From contig BLAL01000228.1 in assembly GCA_015698045.1 (NCBI GenBank), forward strand, positions 1-64,000: a stretch of 64,000 bases of DNA, written 5' to 3'. Below are positions 24,173 through 35,643 of the stretch, piece after piece (position 1 is the stretch's first letter; each line of letters starts with the position of its first letter). Source of the stretch: Rhizophagus clarus. Its lineage: Eukaryota; Glomeromycota; Glomeromycetes; Glomerales; Glomeraceae. The notes below the pieces were generated by a model, which was given only the letters and a program-made list of their open reading frames with translations, ran no database searches and had not been told where the DNA came from. Both the position numbers and the translations under genes were made by a program.

Positions 24173-25395
24173 ATGGTTACCATTGGATATAATAATGATG
24201 TTCTTCTTTTGATATTAAAAGAACTTCATTATGATTCTTTTGCCCTTTTCACTTGCCTAATGGTCAGGTGTGAAATTACAATTCCAATTTTATGGAAAAA
24301 CCCCTGGAATTACAACATATTTTATTACTATTCATCTCAAAATATTAAAAACTCATCATTATTATTTCCATTTAAAACAACCTTTGTATGATTATCATCA
24401 TTTTGTAAAAGCATTATCATAAAATATATAAATGACACAAGTTCTATTGGTCATCCCATTATAATAATCGACTTCTTTTTCAACAAGAATTTTGCAGTCT
24501 CTTAATACTGTATCTCTTATTGATCATTCTTGAACTTCCCGATGTTCTTTTATTAATCTTTCTTGAACATCGGGATGTTCTTTTATTAATCTTCATCGAG
24601 TTAGAAGATGTTCTTTTATTAATCTTCACTGAATTACAAGATGTTCTTTTATTAATCTTACTCGAACTTCAAGATGATCATATATGTATTCATTCAGTAT
24701 TAGGCTCTTTCTTGAATCACTTTCTGAAATAATATGTGATTCATTTACTTGTTCTTCTTACTTTATGAATTAGCATACAACTGTCAAAATATACAAAGAT
24801 TCATCATCATATAGCGTTAATAGTGGAATAAGAACGATGTCCTTATAATGAAATGTTTTTGCATTAAAAAAAAGTGCGAATACTATTAATCATTTAATGT
24901 TCTTATTTTACTATCAAGATCATAAATTATTTGAAATACTCTCAAAATTCCATAAATTAAGATCTTTAACGTTGATCATATTATGACAGTTAATTGCTAA
25001 TAGTAGAAGAAATTTGAAGAAGTGCCATTAAATTATAATGGATATTATAATGATGATTATTCTTACACTAAGGAAACATTAGAATTAATTCATAAAACTT
25101 ATGAGAATTGCCCCTTAATTATAATGTTATTGCTGATATTCCCATCAACAACGGATCATTTGAATTTGAAAAATTATTAAAATATTGTCATAATTTAAAA
25201 AAGTTAACTTTAATTATTGATAATATTTGTGATGGGAATGAACGAGATTCAGAAAATGTGAAGAAATTATTACAATGTTAGTTAAAGAAGTTCGAGAATT
25301 CTAGAACATTAGAAGGATCAAAATATCACTGTATACCTTGGAGTACTCAAAGATTTTCACTTTTAAATATTATAGTATTATTAGCAAGTTTGTAA
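24173..25395 (+). pseudogene. F-box protein pseudogene
   Basis: The ATG at 24173 opens a short frame that reads NNDVLLLILKELHYDSFALF, then CEITIPILWKNPW, before a stop at 24389-24391. This is the N-terminal F-box with the ILWKNPW motif that follows it in Glomeromycotina F-box proteins; an F-box binds Skp1 and links a substrate to a ubiquitin ligase. The residues normally between the second helix and CEI are shortened. Downstream, leucine-rich C-terminal-like pieces appear in other frames: about 25115-25280 reads ADIPINNGSFEFEKLLKYCH and LKKLTLIIDN, and about 25290-25395 reads on to a stop. Frame changes, stops and an internal 33-bp repeat show that it is not functional. Confidence 0.65.
24508..24690 (+). 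repeat. 33-bp tandem repeat inside the F-box pseudogene
   Basis: gatgttcttttattaatctt recurs at 24541, 24574, 24607 and 24640, with a fifth partial unit at 24673, exactly 33 bases apart. It stays open in one frame (24520-24732) and encodes an 11-residue unit, DVLLLIFxELx. Confidence 0.9.
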
Positions 25396-25617
25396 ATAAA
25401 ATAGTATAGTATTGTTAGCAAGTTTGTAAGCAAAATATTATTGTTAGCAAGTTGTAAGCAAAATATTATTGTTAGCAAGTTGTAAGCAAAATATTATTGT
25501 TAGCAAGTTTGTAAGCAAAATATTATTGTTAGCAAGTTTGTAAGCAAAATATTATTGTTAGCAAGTTTGTAAGCAAAATATTATAGTATTATTAGCAAGT
25601 TTGTAAATAAAATTTTT
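25365..25617 (+). repeat. 28-29-bp minisatellite
   Basis: The unit gttagcaagtttgtaagcaa plus aatattatt repeats about seven to eight times. Two inner copies have lost one T (aagttgtaag). Outer copies carry the variants tagtattattagc and gtaaataaa. The array starts right after the last F-box-like reading. Confidence 0.9.
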
Positions 25618-26188
25618 AAAATAAAAAGTTTTTCTATTATTACTCTCTATAAAATTTTCGCTTCTGAATGGTTTGTTCATTAATATGATTGTATAGAAAT
25701 ATTTATTCAAATATGCACTGTGGATAGACGTATGCATTATAAACTTCTAATATTTTAATATTACAAATCGAGGGGGGACTTAATTTAGTTGACTAAAAAT
25801 ACTACTAAAAATAATACTAATTGTCACATATTTATAATGCCAGCAAAAAGTAATTTCACCTTGGACGCTCCCCAAATAACCGGATAAATTAATACCGGTA
25901 ACTTAACCTGTTAGTAATTTAAATTTTTTCCTCTATCAGCTATTGGCTAACTAGCCAACTTAATTGAACCAAACTATATATAGGCAATACCGAAATGGCT
26001 GAATGAAAATTTAGGATTAGAGATGAATCACACGGACTCGAATTTACAATTAAGAAGATCATAAAAATAAACCATTTAAACATGCCACATAAATCATAGC
26101 ACTTTTGAACTTTGTAAATGAAGCATTAAGATACGAGAAGAATTAGAATTTTTATTAAAAGTTAAACATATATGGGGCTCATATATGA
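25618..26188. other. Intergenic, no gene seen
   Basis: Ordinary AT-rich sequence between the minisatellite and the MITE. There is one slightly more complex part at 25860-26020 but no frame that reads as protein. Confidence 0.5.
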
Positions 26189-26317
26189 GGCTTCGTCAAT
26201 AGAAACATGGCATCTGGCAAAAAATTATTTTTAAGTAAAATTTATTCTACTATATAATAATCTTATTTTTTCAAGAAATTGCTACATGCCATGTTCCTGT
26301 TGACTATTGACGAAGCC
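26189..26317. mobile_element. Short inverted-repeat MITE, second copy
   Basis: The left end ggcttcgtcaatagaaacat (26189) is inverted at the right end (gctacatgccatgttcctgt ... tgacgaagcc, ending 26317), with one short insertion. It shares the inner motif ggcatctggcaaaaaatt with the copy at 21210-21412. Confidence 0.65.
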
Positions 26318-26470
26318 ATATATACCCATATATATCCACATATTGACGAAGCCCACATATATCCACATGCCGTGTTTCTATTGACGAAGCCCGCATATAT
26401 ATCCACATGCCATGTTTCTATTGACGAAGCCCACATATATTCACATGACGTGTTTCTGTTAACGAAGCCC
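26308..26470 (+). repeat. 36-40-bp tandem repeat made of MITE ends
   Basis: Five units of tgacgaagcccacatatatc plus cacatgccgtgtttctat start at about 26308, 26344, 26382, 26422 and 26460. The unit is the MITE terminal sequence, so the array appears to have grown from the right end of the neighbouring element. It ends only about 10 bases before the TATA box of the oxidase gene. Confidence 0.85.
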
Positions 26471-26478
26471 ACATATAA

Positions 26479-26486
26479 TATAAATA
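26479..26486 (+). promoter_or_regulatory. TATA box of the FAD oxidase gene
   Basis: tataaata lies 66 bases upstream of the ATG at 26552. That spacing fits a transcript start near 26510 with a short leader. Confidence 0.55.
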
Positions 26487-26551
26487 CCTTGTTAATTTAC
26501 ATCTTTCAAATTCTTAAGAACTTTGCCTTTACTGCTAAAGCAATATTCAAA

Positions 26552-28214
26552 ATGAAATTAATGAAGCAACTTGATGTAGTTTCACTTCTTTTATGGTGCA
26601 TTTTATCATTTAATTTTGTAAACTCCAAACCTGTTTTTCCTTTTTCACTGTATTTTGAATCAATAGAAGGCCCGATAATTTATCAAAACGATACACGCTT
26701 TGAAACATTAATTATTGATCAAAACATTCGTGTAAATTATACACCATCAGTGATAGTTTACGCGGTTAATAATAATGATGTACAAAAAGCTGTTAAGAGT
26801 GCTATTAAATTGGGAAAGGATATAGTTCCACGTTCAGGTGGTCATTCATACGAAAAGTATGGTTTAGGCGGTAGAAATGACACTATCGTGTTGGATACGA
26901 CATTTATCAATGGCGTTACAGTTGATTCAAAACAGAAAACTGCTAGAATTGGTGCAGGAAACAGGTTAGGTGACGTTTATAATAAATTAAGTCAAGAAGG
27001 TTTTTTTTTTCCGGCCGGATCTTGTCCTTCTGTTGGCATTGGAGGCCACGCTCTCGGAGGGGTAACGTATTATAATTATTTAAAATCATATTTTTTTTTC
27101 TTAGTAATTTCCAATAATATATTTTAAATATTTCTTTTTTTTTTTTTTATAGGGGTTTGGATATTTCAGTCGTAAGTACGGTCTGGCTTGTGATAATGTT
27201 ATTTCTATGGAAATGGTTGACGCCAAAGGAAGCATTTTACAAGTTAATAAGAAATCAAATCCCGATCTATTCTTTGCTCTAAGAGGAGCAGGTGCAGGAA
27301 GTTATGGCATAGTAACGCATTATACCGTTAGGCTTCATCGAACACCACCACGAGTTACTTATATGCAATTTGATTTCAATCGTACAGATATAAAACAATT
27401 GCAACAACTTTTTTCCGCTCTTAATAAAGTTGGTCCATCATTGGACAATAATATTTCTCTTAAATTGAGATTGGGGAGTACATTATCAATTACTGGAGTA
27501 TATTTAGGTCCGCGTAAAAAAGCAAAAATTGCAATGCGAGAGTTCTTATATGAAGCACCAGATCCGATCTCATTAATTTTTGAACAAAAAACATTTTTTG
27601 AATCTGTTGAATTACTTTCTAGATTAAATAAATATGATGTGGTGAATCCAAAGCATAATCCAAATTTCTTTAAAATAAAATCTTTTGTGGTTAAACAAGA
27701 TAAGGGATTAACCCAGGAGGCTATACAATATTTGGTAAATTATTTAGATAAGATGAATGGTACTCGTTGCAATTCTTATGCTTCATTCGATTTATATGGT
27801 GGGACTGTAAATGTTTATAATGATGTCAATCCCACTTCATTTATACATCGGAATGCACTTTATACTATACAAGTGGAAGCTGGTTGGAAATGGGAAGATA
27901 ATGAAGAACATGGTAAAAATTGTACTGATGCAGTAAATAAATTCGGAAGAGAATTTCAATCAAAATATACATCTTATTTTAGTCATCAAGGTTTCATTGA
28001 TAGAGATTTAGATGATTGGGAAACAAGGTATTACGGTGACATCTTTGAAGATTTGAAGAAAATAAAAAGTAAATATGATCCTAATAATTTATTCAACTTT
28101 CCTCAAAGTATCCCTCCTTCTAATAAAACTAATAACTTTTCTCAAAGTAAGCCTCCTTCTAAAAAAACTAAAAAATTTAAAAAAATTAACAAATTTAAAA
28201 AAATTTCTTATTAA
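26552..28214 (+). CDS. Secreted FAD-linked oxidase, berberine-bridge-enzyme-like (one intron)
   Basis: Exons 26552-27061 and 27153-28214 join in phase 0 and give 523 residues. An upstream extension of the frame through the tandem repeats is excluded because it lies before the TATA box and would remove the signal peptide. Residues 1-24 are a signal peptide (MKLMKQLDVVSLLLWCILSF...). The FAD-binding PCMH domain follows, with RSGGHSYE holding His98 and GSCPSVGIGGHALGG holding Cys158, the two residues that bind flavin covalently in this family. After the splice GFGYFSRKYGLACDN completes the motif. The C-terminal BBE domain is present (DLDDWETRYYG, KYDPNNLFNFPQSI). Such enzymes oxidise sugars, alcohols or alkaloids with O2, yielding H2O2; the substrate here is unknown. 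The last ~30 residues are a Lys/Ser/Pro-rich tail not typical of the family. A location outside the cell is inferred. Confidence 0.93.
27062..27152 (+). other. Intron of the FAD oxidase gene
   Basis: 91 bases, GTAACG at the donor and a long poly-T followed by TTATAG at the acceptor. Splicing joins GGHALGG to GFGYFS and restores the conserved flavin motif exactly. Confidence 0.92.
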
Positions 28215-28307
28215 GAAGAGGTGGGAAAACAGATTCGTAGGGAATTGAAAAATTGAAAATATGTACAAAATATTACTGTAGAATTATTATGTAACATAAT
28301 CAATTAT

Positions 28308-28313
28308 AATAAA
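28308..28313 (+). terminator. Polyadenylation signal of the oxidase gene
   Basis: AATAAA about 95 bases after the stop codon, the first good match downstream. Confidence 0.45.
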
Positions 28314-28339
28314 TGAATTTGTTATGCTAGTGTTTTTCA

Positions 28340-28465
28340 ACATGTGTAATTGCGCATCTTTTGCAAAGTAAATAATACTCGGGAAAAGATAATTCAGCCA
28401 ATAAGTAATGTTATATAATAATTGCAATAATTACAACATGTACTTTGAGATTAGTCATAGCCGTA
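28340..28465 (+). repeat. Direct repeat of 21025-21185
   Basis: Same phrases in the same orientation as the copy next to the lipase fragment. No lipase coding sequence is seen here. Confidence 0.6.
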
Positions 28466-28474
28466 TAAACTGGT

Positions 28475-29412
28475 TATCCAAAATGGATTGGACAATTGGC
28501 AAATGAATTTGCGAACGTATAAAATGCAATATGGTTAACATATTTAGTGACATTTCGAGGAAGTATTTTAATAAGAATATACTGTATATAATATTACATT
28601 TGAATCTTATGGCACGTCAAGAACAGACAAAATAGCGTTTACTTAGAGGCTTGTTTAAACGTTTAAGGTATGATTTTATACGCTTGTTCTCATTTTAAAT
28701 ATTAGACGTATATGTTTTAACTTTATGTATTTTAAATTTGTGCTACTAATAAATAACCAAATTTGTCCAAAAATTTATTTTTAGAAATTCTAAATTTATT
28801 ATAAACGTTTAAAATGTAAAATATACGCGTTTAATCGACGTTTAATGTGTAAAAATAAACGCGATTTTGTCTGTCCTGGCGTGCCATATTTTCTTTTTTA
28901 GTATTCTAAATCGAACGAATAAATTTATTGTTGTTTAAATGAAATTTTTATTCCATGATATACAATATACTATTTATCTTTATTAGATGACTAATAGTCT
29001 AATACACATATTTGTTGTTAATGTAAGATCTCAAATAATACACGCGGAACATATATTTATTTGTGTGCCTCGGAATTTTTAAGAATTTACTTCCTTGTTA
29101 CCTCTGTATCTAGATTTACTGTATCTGTAATATTCATTAATATTGTTAAATAAATACTTAAACAAAGAGTGAATGATTGTTTAGACCACAGATCAATAAT
29201 TTCATCTGCACTAGACGAATAAAAGAAAACAGAAGGATGCATGAACATCTAAGTTGGCTCTTCATCTTTCGATGTTGCACAAGTGTAATAAGTGGCCGTA
29301 ATTAAAATCTCAAATTAAAGATTATGATGTAATTTTTAAGCTTTTTATTATAATTAAATTCAATTGGTAAAAAAAAAATATCAATCATTTTTTATTTTAG
29401 GTATCGCTCGTT
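28475..29412 (-). repeat. Inverted duplication, arm 2
   Basis: The complement of 19811-20530, with patchy identity. It is longer than arm 1 mainly because a 277-bp MITE (28610-28886) has inserted. Together the arms bracket about 8 kb that includes the F-box pseudogene and the oxidase gene. Confidence 0.75.
28610..28886. mobile_element. 277-bp MITE with ~31-bp TIRs and TA target duplication
   Basis: The left end tggcacgtcaagaacagaca (then aaatagcgttta) is inverted at the right end, whose complement reads tggcacgccaggacagacaa (then aatcgcgttta). TA flanks both sides (28608-28609, 28887-28888). The same sequence in arm 1 of the inverted duplication lacks it, an independent empty site. TA duplication suggests mobilisation by a Tc1/mariner-type transposase. 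Inside it is AT-rich and non-coding. Confidence 0.88.
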
Positions 29413-32022
29413 TTTTAAAATACATACAATTATTCCTTTATTTAATTATATATATTTATGTATAGTTTTTGGTTATTATCATAATTTTTATTTATTATTA
29501 TTATTTTCTTCTTATAAAAATTTTTTCATTTCATTGGTTTTTTTTTAACGCGTACTTTCACATGAAATTTAGGTGGCAATCATGTCAAAAGATTACTTGT
29601 GTGTGAAAAATGTAGCTCGGAAAAATATTTCAAGTGCCATACCCGATTGTGTTCTAAAATTTTGAAAATCTTAACTTCTATGTAACTGCCCTTATGGCTT
29701 ATTAACCTAAGCTGTGTCTTTGGTTACCGTCTATGCTAGCACTGCCCGCGGATCTCCCTGGCTATGTTACGGCTATATATCTGATTATGGAATACGTAAA
29801 AGAGAATTCCAATATATCTCTTCTTTATGATGCAACGTGTTATAAGCCTCCTTTTTCACAGGGAATTCCTAAAAGTAGTTTATTAAACTTGTTAATTTAT
29901 GTACTGCTTGTGATGACTGACTTTTAACTTATATAATAGACGTCAATCCTCAATTCCTTCCTTAAGCTCTCCATTCAAGAGTTTCCTCTGGTAAGAAGAA
30001 ATTTATTGGTAATTGTAATTAATTATTTTAAATCATTTTAATACGTAATTTTTTTATTTTATTTTATTAACAGGCTCGAGCCAGAGTTATTACAGAATGA
30101 CGATAACTGAAGTTATCATGAAGGGAACAATAATCTGATTAATAATTTTCAAATATTAGAGTCAACAAATTCCAATTCCATTTAACAATCAAGTATTTAG
30201 AAGCAAAATATTACCAAAATGTAAGCGATTATTTTTTATTTTCTTATTCACAATGTAATTAATTAATTGCAAACCTGTCTTTAACAAATTTCCTTTTTTT
30301 TTTTTAATCTAAAAAGATTTTAAAAAACCTTTATCATAAAAATTACTTTCCGTTTAAATATCAGGGGCGAAGATGATGTTTGACCAATGTTAACCTCAAG
30401 AAAACGAATGCGATACAAAAAAAAACCCTCTATTTTATTCAATAAATGATTAAACAACGATAATGCCAGAAAATTTGTAATTGAAACGTCTAAGGTAAAG
30501 ACGTTCGATGAATTTTTTAATTAAAATTTTTGTAAATAATCTTTGGACAAAAGAAAAGAGGTAATCCTCTTAAATTAATAATTTAGAATGAACGTAGTGT
30601 GTCTGCGACCCAATAGAAACAAAATCTTTTTTTTTTTTTTTTTATATATTTTTAATTTATTTTTAATTTATTTTTAATTTATTTTTCGTCCCTTTTTTTT
30701 CCACCCCAAAAAATTAAGTTTTTCTTTAAAAATTACCCGTTCCTTGTTCTTTTATACTTTTATAAATCATTTGATTATTAATAGGTCATTTTATTTAAGT
30801 TATTTATGATTTTTAATGTAATTATAGCAAGTTTAACAACGTGACATGAATATTGTATACCATGATCACATGGTGAAGAAGGAATTGTTAAAAATATAAG
30901 ACTTTTTAAGATAACATAAATTTTTACAACATTTATGATAATTTTTATAAATCAACAAATTCTTCGGAGAAAAAAAAAATTCCCTTTATTTCAAAATATG
31001 ACCCTACAGTATATACCTGTTTTGAAATAAAAATTAAGGCTAGTCGAGGTAGAGCTTAACAATGAACCGCATAAATTAAGTAGCACAGAGGCGGATTACT
31101 AATCGGCATGAGCTGTCCGCTGTCGCTTAACGCACGTTGGAAAGTACTAATGATAATCTATATTTCTCTCGTACCAGAGCCCAGAGCTCATAACATTTGA
31201 CCATTTTCTATATTCAGAATTGTTTTTTCAAGATCGAGAATACGTAGAGGAAAATTATTAAAAGCCCAATAGTTATTGAAAGCTTTATAACAAAAGAAAA
31301 ATGGTACAGTACCGTATCCCTTAAAATCATAAAAGAACGACCTTTGGAGAAATAAAGACCGGAATTTAGAAGAAAGAGACGTAATTAAACAGAACCACAT
31401 CAATTTCTGAACGGTTTTCAAGAAAACCTTTATAAAAACAAGTATCGTATGGTACTTCAATATAATACATATAAATTCAAAAGAAACATTATTGCAGACA
31501 CTACACCCTGTAAAGAAGTCTTACCAAAAAAATGAAGTCGATAAAGTACTACAAATATATTATGATATATTAACTTAATATTTGAATCACATGACATTCC
31601 ATGGTATACTCGAATCATCGAATAACCTAATTTTCTGACGCTGCTTTTTTAAATATAAATTCTTTATCTTCAATGAAGCCATACGACATTCTCTGGTCGT
31701 AATGTTCTTTCCATTTTAAATTTTTCTTTGGTTAGTGTGGTTTATTTCCGGTATTTTCCATGAATACTCGGCATGCATTACATTTGTCAATTATTTGTTT
31801 CGAAACAATACTGCCCTGTTTTACTATAATATAATTTCCATTATTCATGATTCATCACTAAGATTTTCACAACCTATTTGTTCTTTTTTGTTAATTAATT
31901 ATTCATTATATAATTTATAAATAATTCAGTATTCTTTTCTTCCTTTTTTATAGTTTTTACAGTGACATAATAGAATTTAAAAATTATAATCTGTATTTAC
32001 TTCTTTGAAAATTTTCCTCCAA
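29413..32022. other. Intergenic, no gene firmly supported
   Basis: Two spots look less random. At 29,600-29,665 a frame reads VCEKCSSEKYFKCHTRLCSK (cysteine-rich). At 29,733-29,927 a 64-residue frame reads through LYDATCYKPPFSQGIPKSSL. Neither has supporting splice sites or a recognisable domain. About 31,030-31,160 has higher GC without tRNA-like folding. The rest is homopolymer-rich. Confidence 0.45.
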
Positions 32023-32271
32023 TTAAATGATGTCTTTTACCATTTCATTATAAATTTTGTTTCCGTAAAGTCCTACTCCATTGATTGGTTCCGCAATTGT
32101 TGGCCTGTTTGTTTCTTCAATATCCATGCGGATATCATTTTCTCTTTGTTCTCGCATATGTGGGTTATTATTTCTAATTCTTTCGCAATCTATGTGATCA
32201 CAACGTCCATGTAATACAATGTTGGTGAGGGATTTCTTCGGTACATATGGTCTCCTTAATCTTTCGCTCAT
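32023..32271 (-). CDS. Possible small hypothetical protein, 82 aa
   Basis: I do not recognise it. The minus-strand frame opens with ATG at 32271 and encodes a charged peptide (SERLRRPYVPKKS near the start, then DIRMDIEETNRPTIAEPING). It lacks a signal peptide or membrane segment. Composition is more protein-like than most chance ORFs in this DNA (Arg, Asn, Pro and Gly rather than Ile/Lys/Phe runs). It could be an exon of a larger gene or chance. Confidence 0.3.
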   Translation of the reverse strand: MSERLRRPYVPKKSLTNIVLHGRCDHIDCERIRNNNPHMREQRENDIRMDIEETNRPTIAEPINGVGLYGNKIYNEMVKDII

Positions 32272-33600
32272 TTCTTCTTGTTAAAGGTGGATTGTTATTT
32301 TCAAATATCGGGTGATAATGAGAAATTTGTTGAATACTTCGATTCTTTTTTATTTTTTTTTTTTTAACATAGGGTAATTGACACTCTTTATATAAATTTT
32401 CAATTTCTTATGTATGGCCCTTTGCCCACATGACCTTATGTATATAACTTTATACACCGTCTATCCAGATATTTCTTTAGTGTCGTGGTGATACCTGTAA
32501 AATATTGGTTATTAATATCTCAGGATAATCCTGGCCAGGTGAGAATATTAATAACATAAAATAATTATTCAAGGAGGGCATCCGCTAAAAATATAATATT
32601 AAAATAATTTTTTTTTAATCAGGTGGGTTCCCATACAACTCTCCAACGGGAATTTTGTTCTTATGCCTGTTCGTCGCTACTTGTTCGCCGCACAGTAAAA
32701 TTCCACAGGTTAGTATTTTATCGTCGCCAATTTGTTCATACGAACAAATCTTTTTATTAAATGTGAAAACTAAACAATTTATAGAATTTCATTCCATACA
32801 GATAGTTTATTAAACATTAATACTTTTAAAATTTCATACGTAATTCTAAAATTTTACACTGGGAAGTGTTGCGTGTTTATTTCCCAATTTTTGATCTACC
32901 ATTCTATTACTATGGGGATGTTTTAAAGTGGTAAAATCTCTGAAGGCTTACAATAAAATTTTTCGGTTAGTAAAAACCTAATACATGATTACTTAATGCC
33001 ATAATTCCGGCCAAATCTGCCCGCTTTAACGACCTTCTATTTACTAATCACACCATTTATACAGATACTCATCACTTTTCAGTTGATTTTTAATGTTGAT
33101 TAAAAAAAAATTCCGGAAAAATTCCAAAATTCTAGTTTTTTTGTTGTTTTAACAAATAAAATTTCTCCGAGCGCGTCAAATAATTGATAAGGTATTCAGG
33201 ATGATGGACATTATTCTACTACTCAATTTTCTTTACAAATTAACAAGCTTTTGTCCTTTAGGCAAAGGTATGACAATAATGATAAATAAAAATGGATCTT
33301 TGATCGAAGAATTTTTTTGGGTACACTTGGAATTAGTAAGAGAAACATTAACAACCCTAGCATCACAAAATTCTTCATGAAAAAATTAGTAAACTTTGAT
33401 TTTCTGTATATAGTTTAATTATTTTTTAATTTACAAATACTATTAGATACGCTGTCCCAATACATTGAATTATGATTTAAATTCTTGTCAATTTTTTAAC
33501 TATTTTATTTACGTTTTCTTAATTTCCATGTTTCTATTCAATCTACATTTTCTTCATATTAGTTGCGTTGACAAAATGTGTGGCTGTCCATGAACCAATT
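32272..33600. other. Intergenic, no gene seen
   Basis: AT-rich with moderate GC at 32,610-32,720. No frame of interest. Confidence 0.5.
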
Positions 33601-33890
33601 ACCAAGTTGTAAGTAAAAACTTTCCATTTTAAGATTGTGGCTTATACAGTTGGAGGCATCTAAAAATTATGGCTTGTACGATTAAAAACATTTAAAGATC
33701 ATGGCTTATCCCGTATATATTTGGGACTGACTAAGATTATGGTATATGCTATTTACCAAGTTATAAATAAAATTTTCCATTTCAAGATTATGGCTTATAC
33801 AGTTGGAGATATCTAAAGATTATGGCTTATGCATTGAAAAATTATGGCTTATCCCGTATTTTATATTAAGACTGACCAAAAATCTTGAGC
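33601..33890 (+). repeat. Tandem duplication, 154-bp period
   Basis: Two copies start accaagttrtaartaaaa at 33601 and 33755 and continue through gattgtggcttatacagttg, then a region with further ggcttatcccgtat copies. Within each copy attatggcttat itself recurs three or four times. The copies differ by substitutions and a few indels. Confidence 0.8.
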
Positions 33891-34867
33891 TACTATTTCA
33901 CAATAAATTAAAGTGAAAAGTTGGTTTAAAAAAGTTTTAAAATCATTCAAACAGCGAAAGGGAAAATGCAAACAAATTGAATACTCTAAAAAAATTTGAG
34001 GATGTGTAACGTGATGGCATGATCATCAAATTGATGTTGCGGATACTGTAATTTTATTTTGAAGAGAAAATTGTTATTTAATCCTCATTCTGATTTGCTG
34101 ATGGACACCGTGGTCGGCAAAAATAAAAACTCATCATCTAATGGTGTCATTGGTGTTACCGATATTAACGATACCGTTAATCTCGCTTTATATGACAGAG
34201 TTTATTATCCATAGTGAACCAAAATCAAGACCCGATATTGAAGTGACATAACGGTCGGACAGGATACGGATAACGGGATAAGCAAATATTTGTGAGATAA
34301 GATTTATAATAGGTGGTTAGTGGGAGAGTTGTGTTAATAGTGCTACAATCGTTTAATGTTTAGTTTTAGATACTGTTATGGGAAATCGGAGGGAAATATG
34401 CATAACTTAAGTAATAAAATGATCGATACAACGAGGTGAAAATTATACTTTGTATATTTAGTATGATTGTTACTTTATATAATTGAAATTGAGTATAATT
34501 ACTGCCAAGTATAATTCTTTAATGAGTCAAAAGAAGGTATAAAGAAAGGTGGAGAACGAGGGAAAAGAGCTGAGGGTTTTCACAGTTTTATTATAGATTT
34601 TTACTACGAAATCCTGATGATCAGAATCCTTTCATGCCCGACGTTCAAAATTCCGACAAATCATAATCCTGAAATTTCGAAATCCAAAATTCCGACCTTC
34701 ATTATCTCGCATTATTACTATCGTAGCTGTTAATTATATATTATGGTATTTAATGTCAAGTGCGATTTTTGAAATTACCAATATTAAAAGTATATTAGAT
34801 TTTTTTCGTGATTTTTAATTAATTCTCGGTAACCGGCGTTTTGCCAATACTGATTAGTAGTAGATAA
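33891..34867. other. Intergenic, no gene seen
   Basis: A less AT-rich part at 34,080-34,330 contains stops in all frames. At 34,620-34,700 short phrases of the type ccgacaaatcataatcctga / aaattccgacc repeat, resembling the complement of the tcgggatttt phrases at 20,717 and 46,235. Confidence 0.45.
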
Positions 34868-35320
34868 TTAAAGATTTTTTTTTTTTTTTCACAATACGAT
34901 GACTGATAATGAAATTTTGCGAGACTAATAATTTTTTTTTTTTTGTAACAATACATCGTTACAATGAAATTTTACGAGATTAATAATTTTTTTTTTTTCG
35001 TGACAATACATCATTTGAGAACAATAATTGGATAATTAATACATATCAAGTTAATATTTTTTTCAAGTAACTAGGCCAAAAAATGATTAACAAATCAACA
35101 ATTATTGGACCGCGCAACTAAATGATTAGTGTATTCTTAATAATTTAATTATGATGATTTTATTAATAAAAGCGCCGGTGATTTTTTTATTAATTAGCAA
35201 TGTAACGCTTTGGAATTCCGGCAACTTTCTACTGATTTACTGATTAGAAGCATAAAGCCTTGGAATTCCGGCGATCCGATCCTCTACTGATTAGCATTGG
35301 AATTCCTAATTAGCAGCTGA
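34868..35320. repeat. Two short tandem repeat groups
   Basis: 34868-35015 has three copies of a ~60-base unit: a T run, caatacat/acg, then gaaattttrcgagaytaata. 35170-35320 has repeated tggaattccggc with ctactgatta. Confidence 0.7.
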
Positions 35321-35501
35321 ATAATTGCGATTTAAGATATCGTAAAATATTGTGAATTTTAGATCTAAATATTCACAATTCCGCAATCCACAATTGTCTG
35401 TAATTAATTTTTAAAAAAATATCTTTAAAATTAGTTAGTTTTTTTTTATTAATAAAGCCTTTAACAATTAATCTCTCATGTAATCTATCATTTTTATTAT
35501 A

Positions 35502-35643
35502 AACGATTAATAAAACGATTAATAAAAAAAAAGTATTAAATTGATTCTTATTAAAAACGATTAATAAAAAAATTTAAAATCGTTTCTTATTAAAACGATT
35601 AATAAAAAAAATGGTAAGATCTAAAAACGATTAATAAAAAAGT
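35502..35643 (+). repeat. aaacgattaataaaa repeat
   Basis: Five copies of aaacgattaataaaa separated by variable spacers, apparently amplified simple sequence. Confidence 0.8.

Noticed and set aside
25365-25617. CRISPR-like array
   Set aside because: Units are directly adjacent with no unique spacers, and the genome is eukaryotic; it is a minisatellite.
26279-26551. N-terminal extension of the oxidase frame through the tandem repeats
   Set aside because: It lies upstream of the TATA box, consists of repeated MITE-end sequence, and would bury the signal peptide; the ATG at 26552 is the better start.
31030-31160. Possible tRNA or small RNA (higher GC patch)
   Set aside because: No cloverleaf, A/B box pair or anticodon stem could be drawn.
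31188-31460. Minus-strand 90-residue frame
   Set aside because: Phe/Leu/Lys-rich, typical of chance frames in this DNA; no domain, promoter or splice support.
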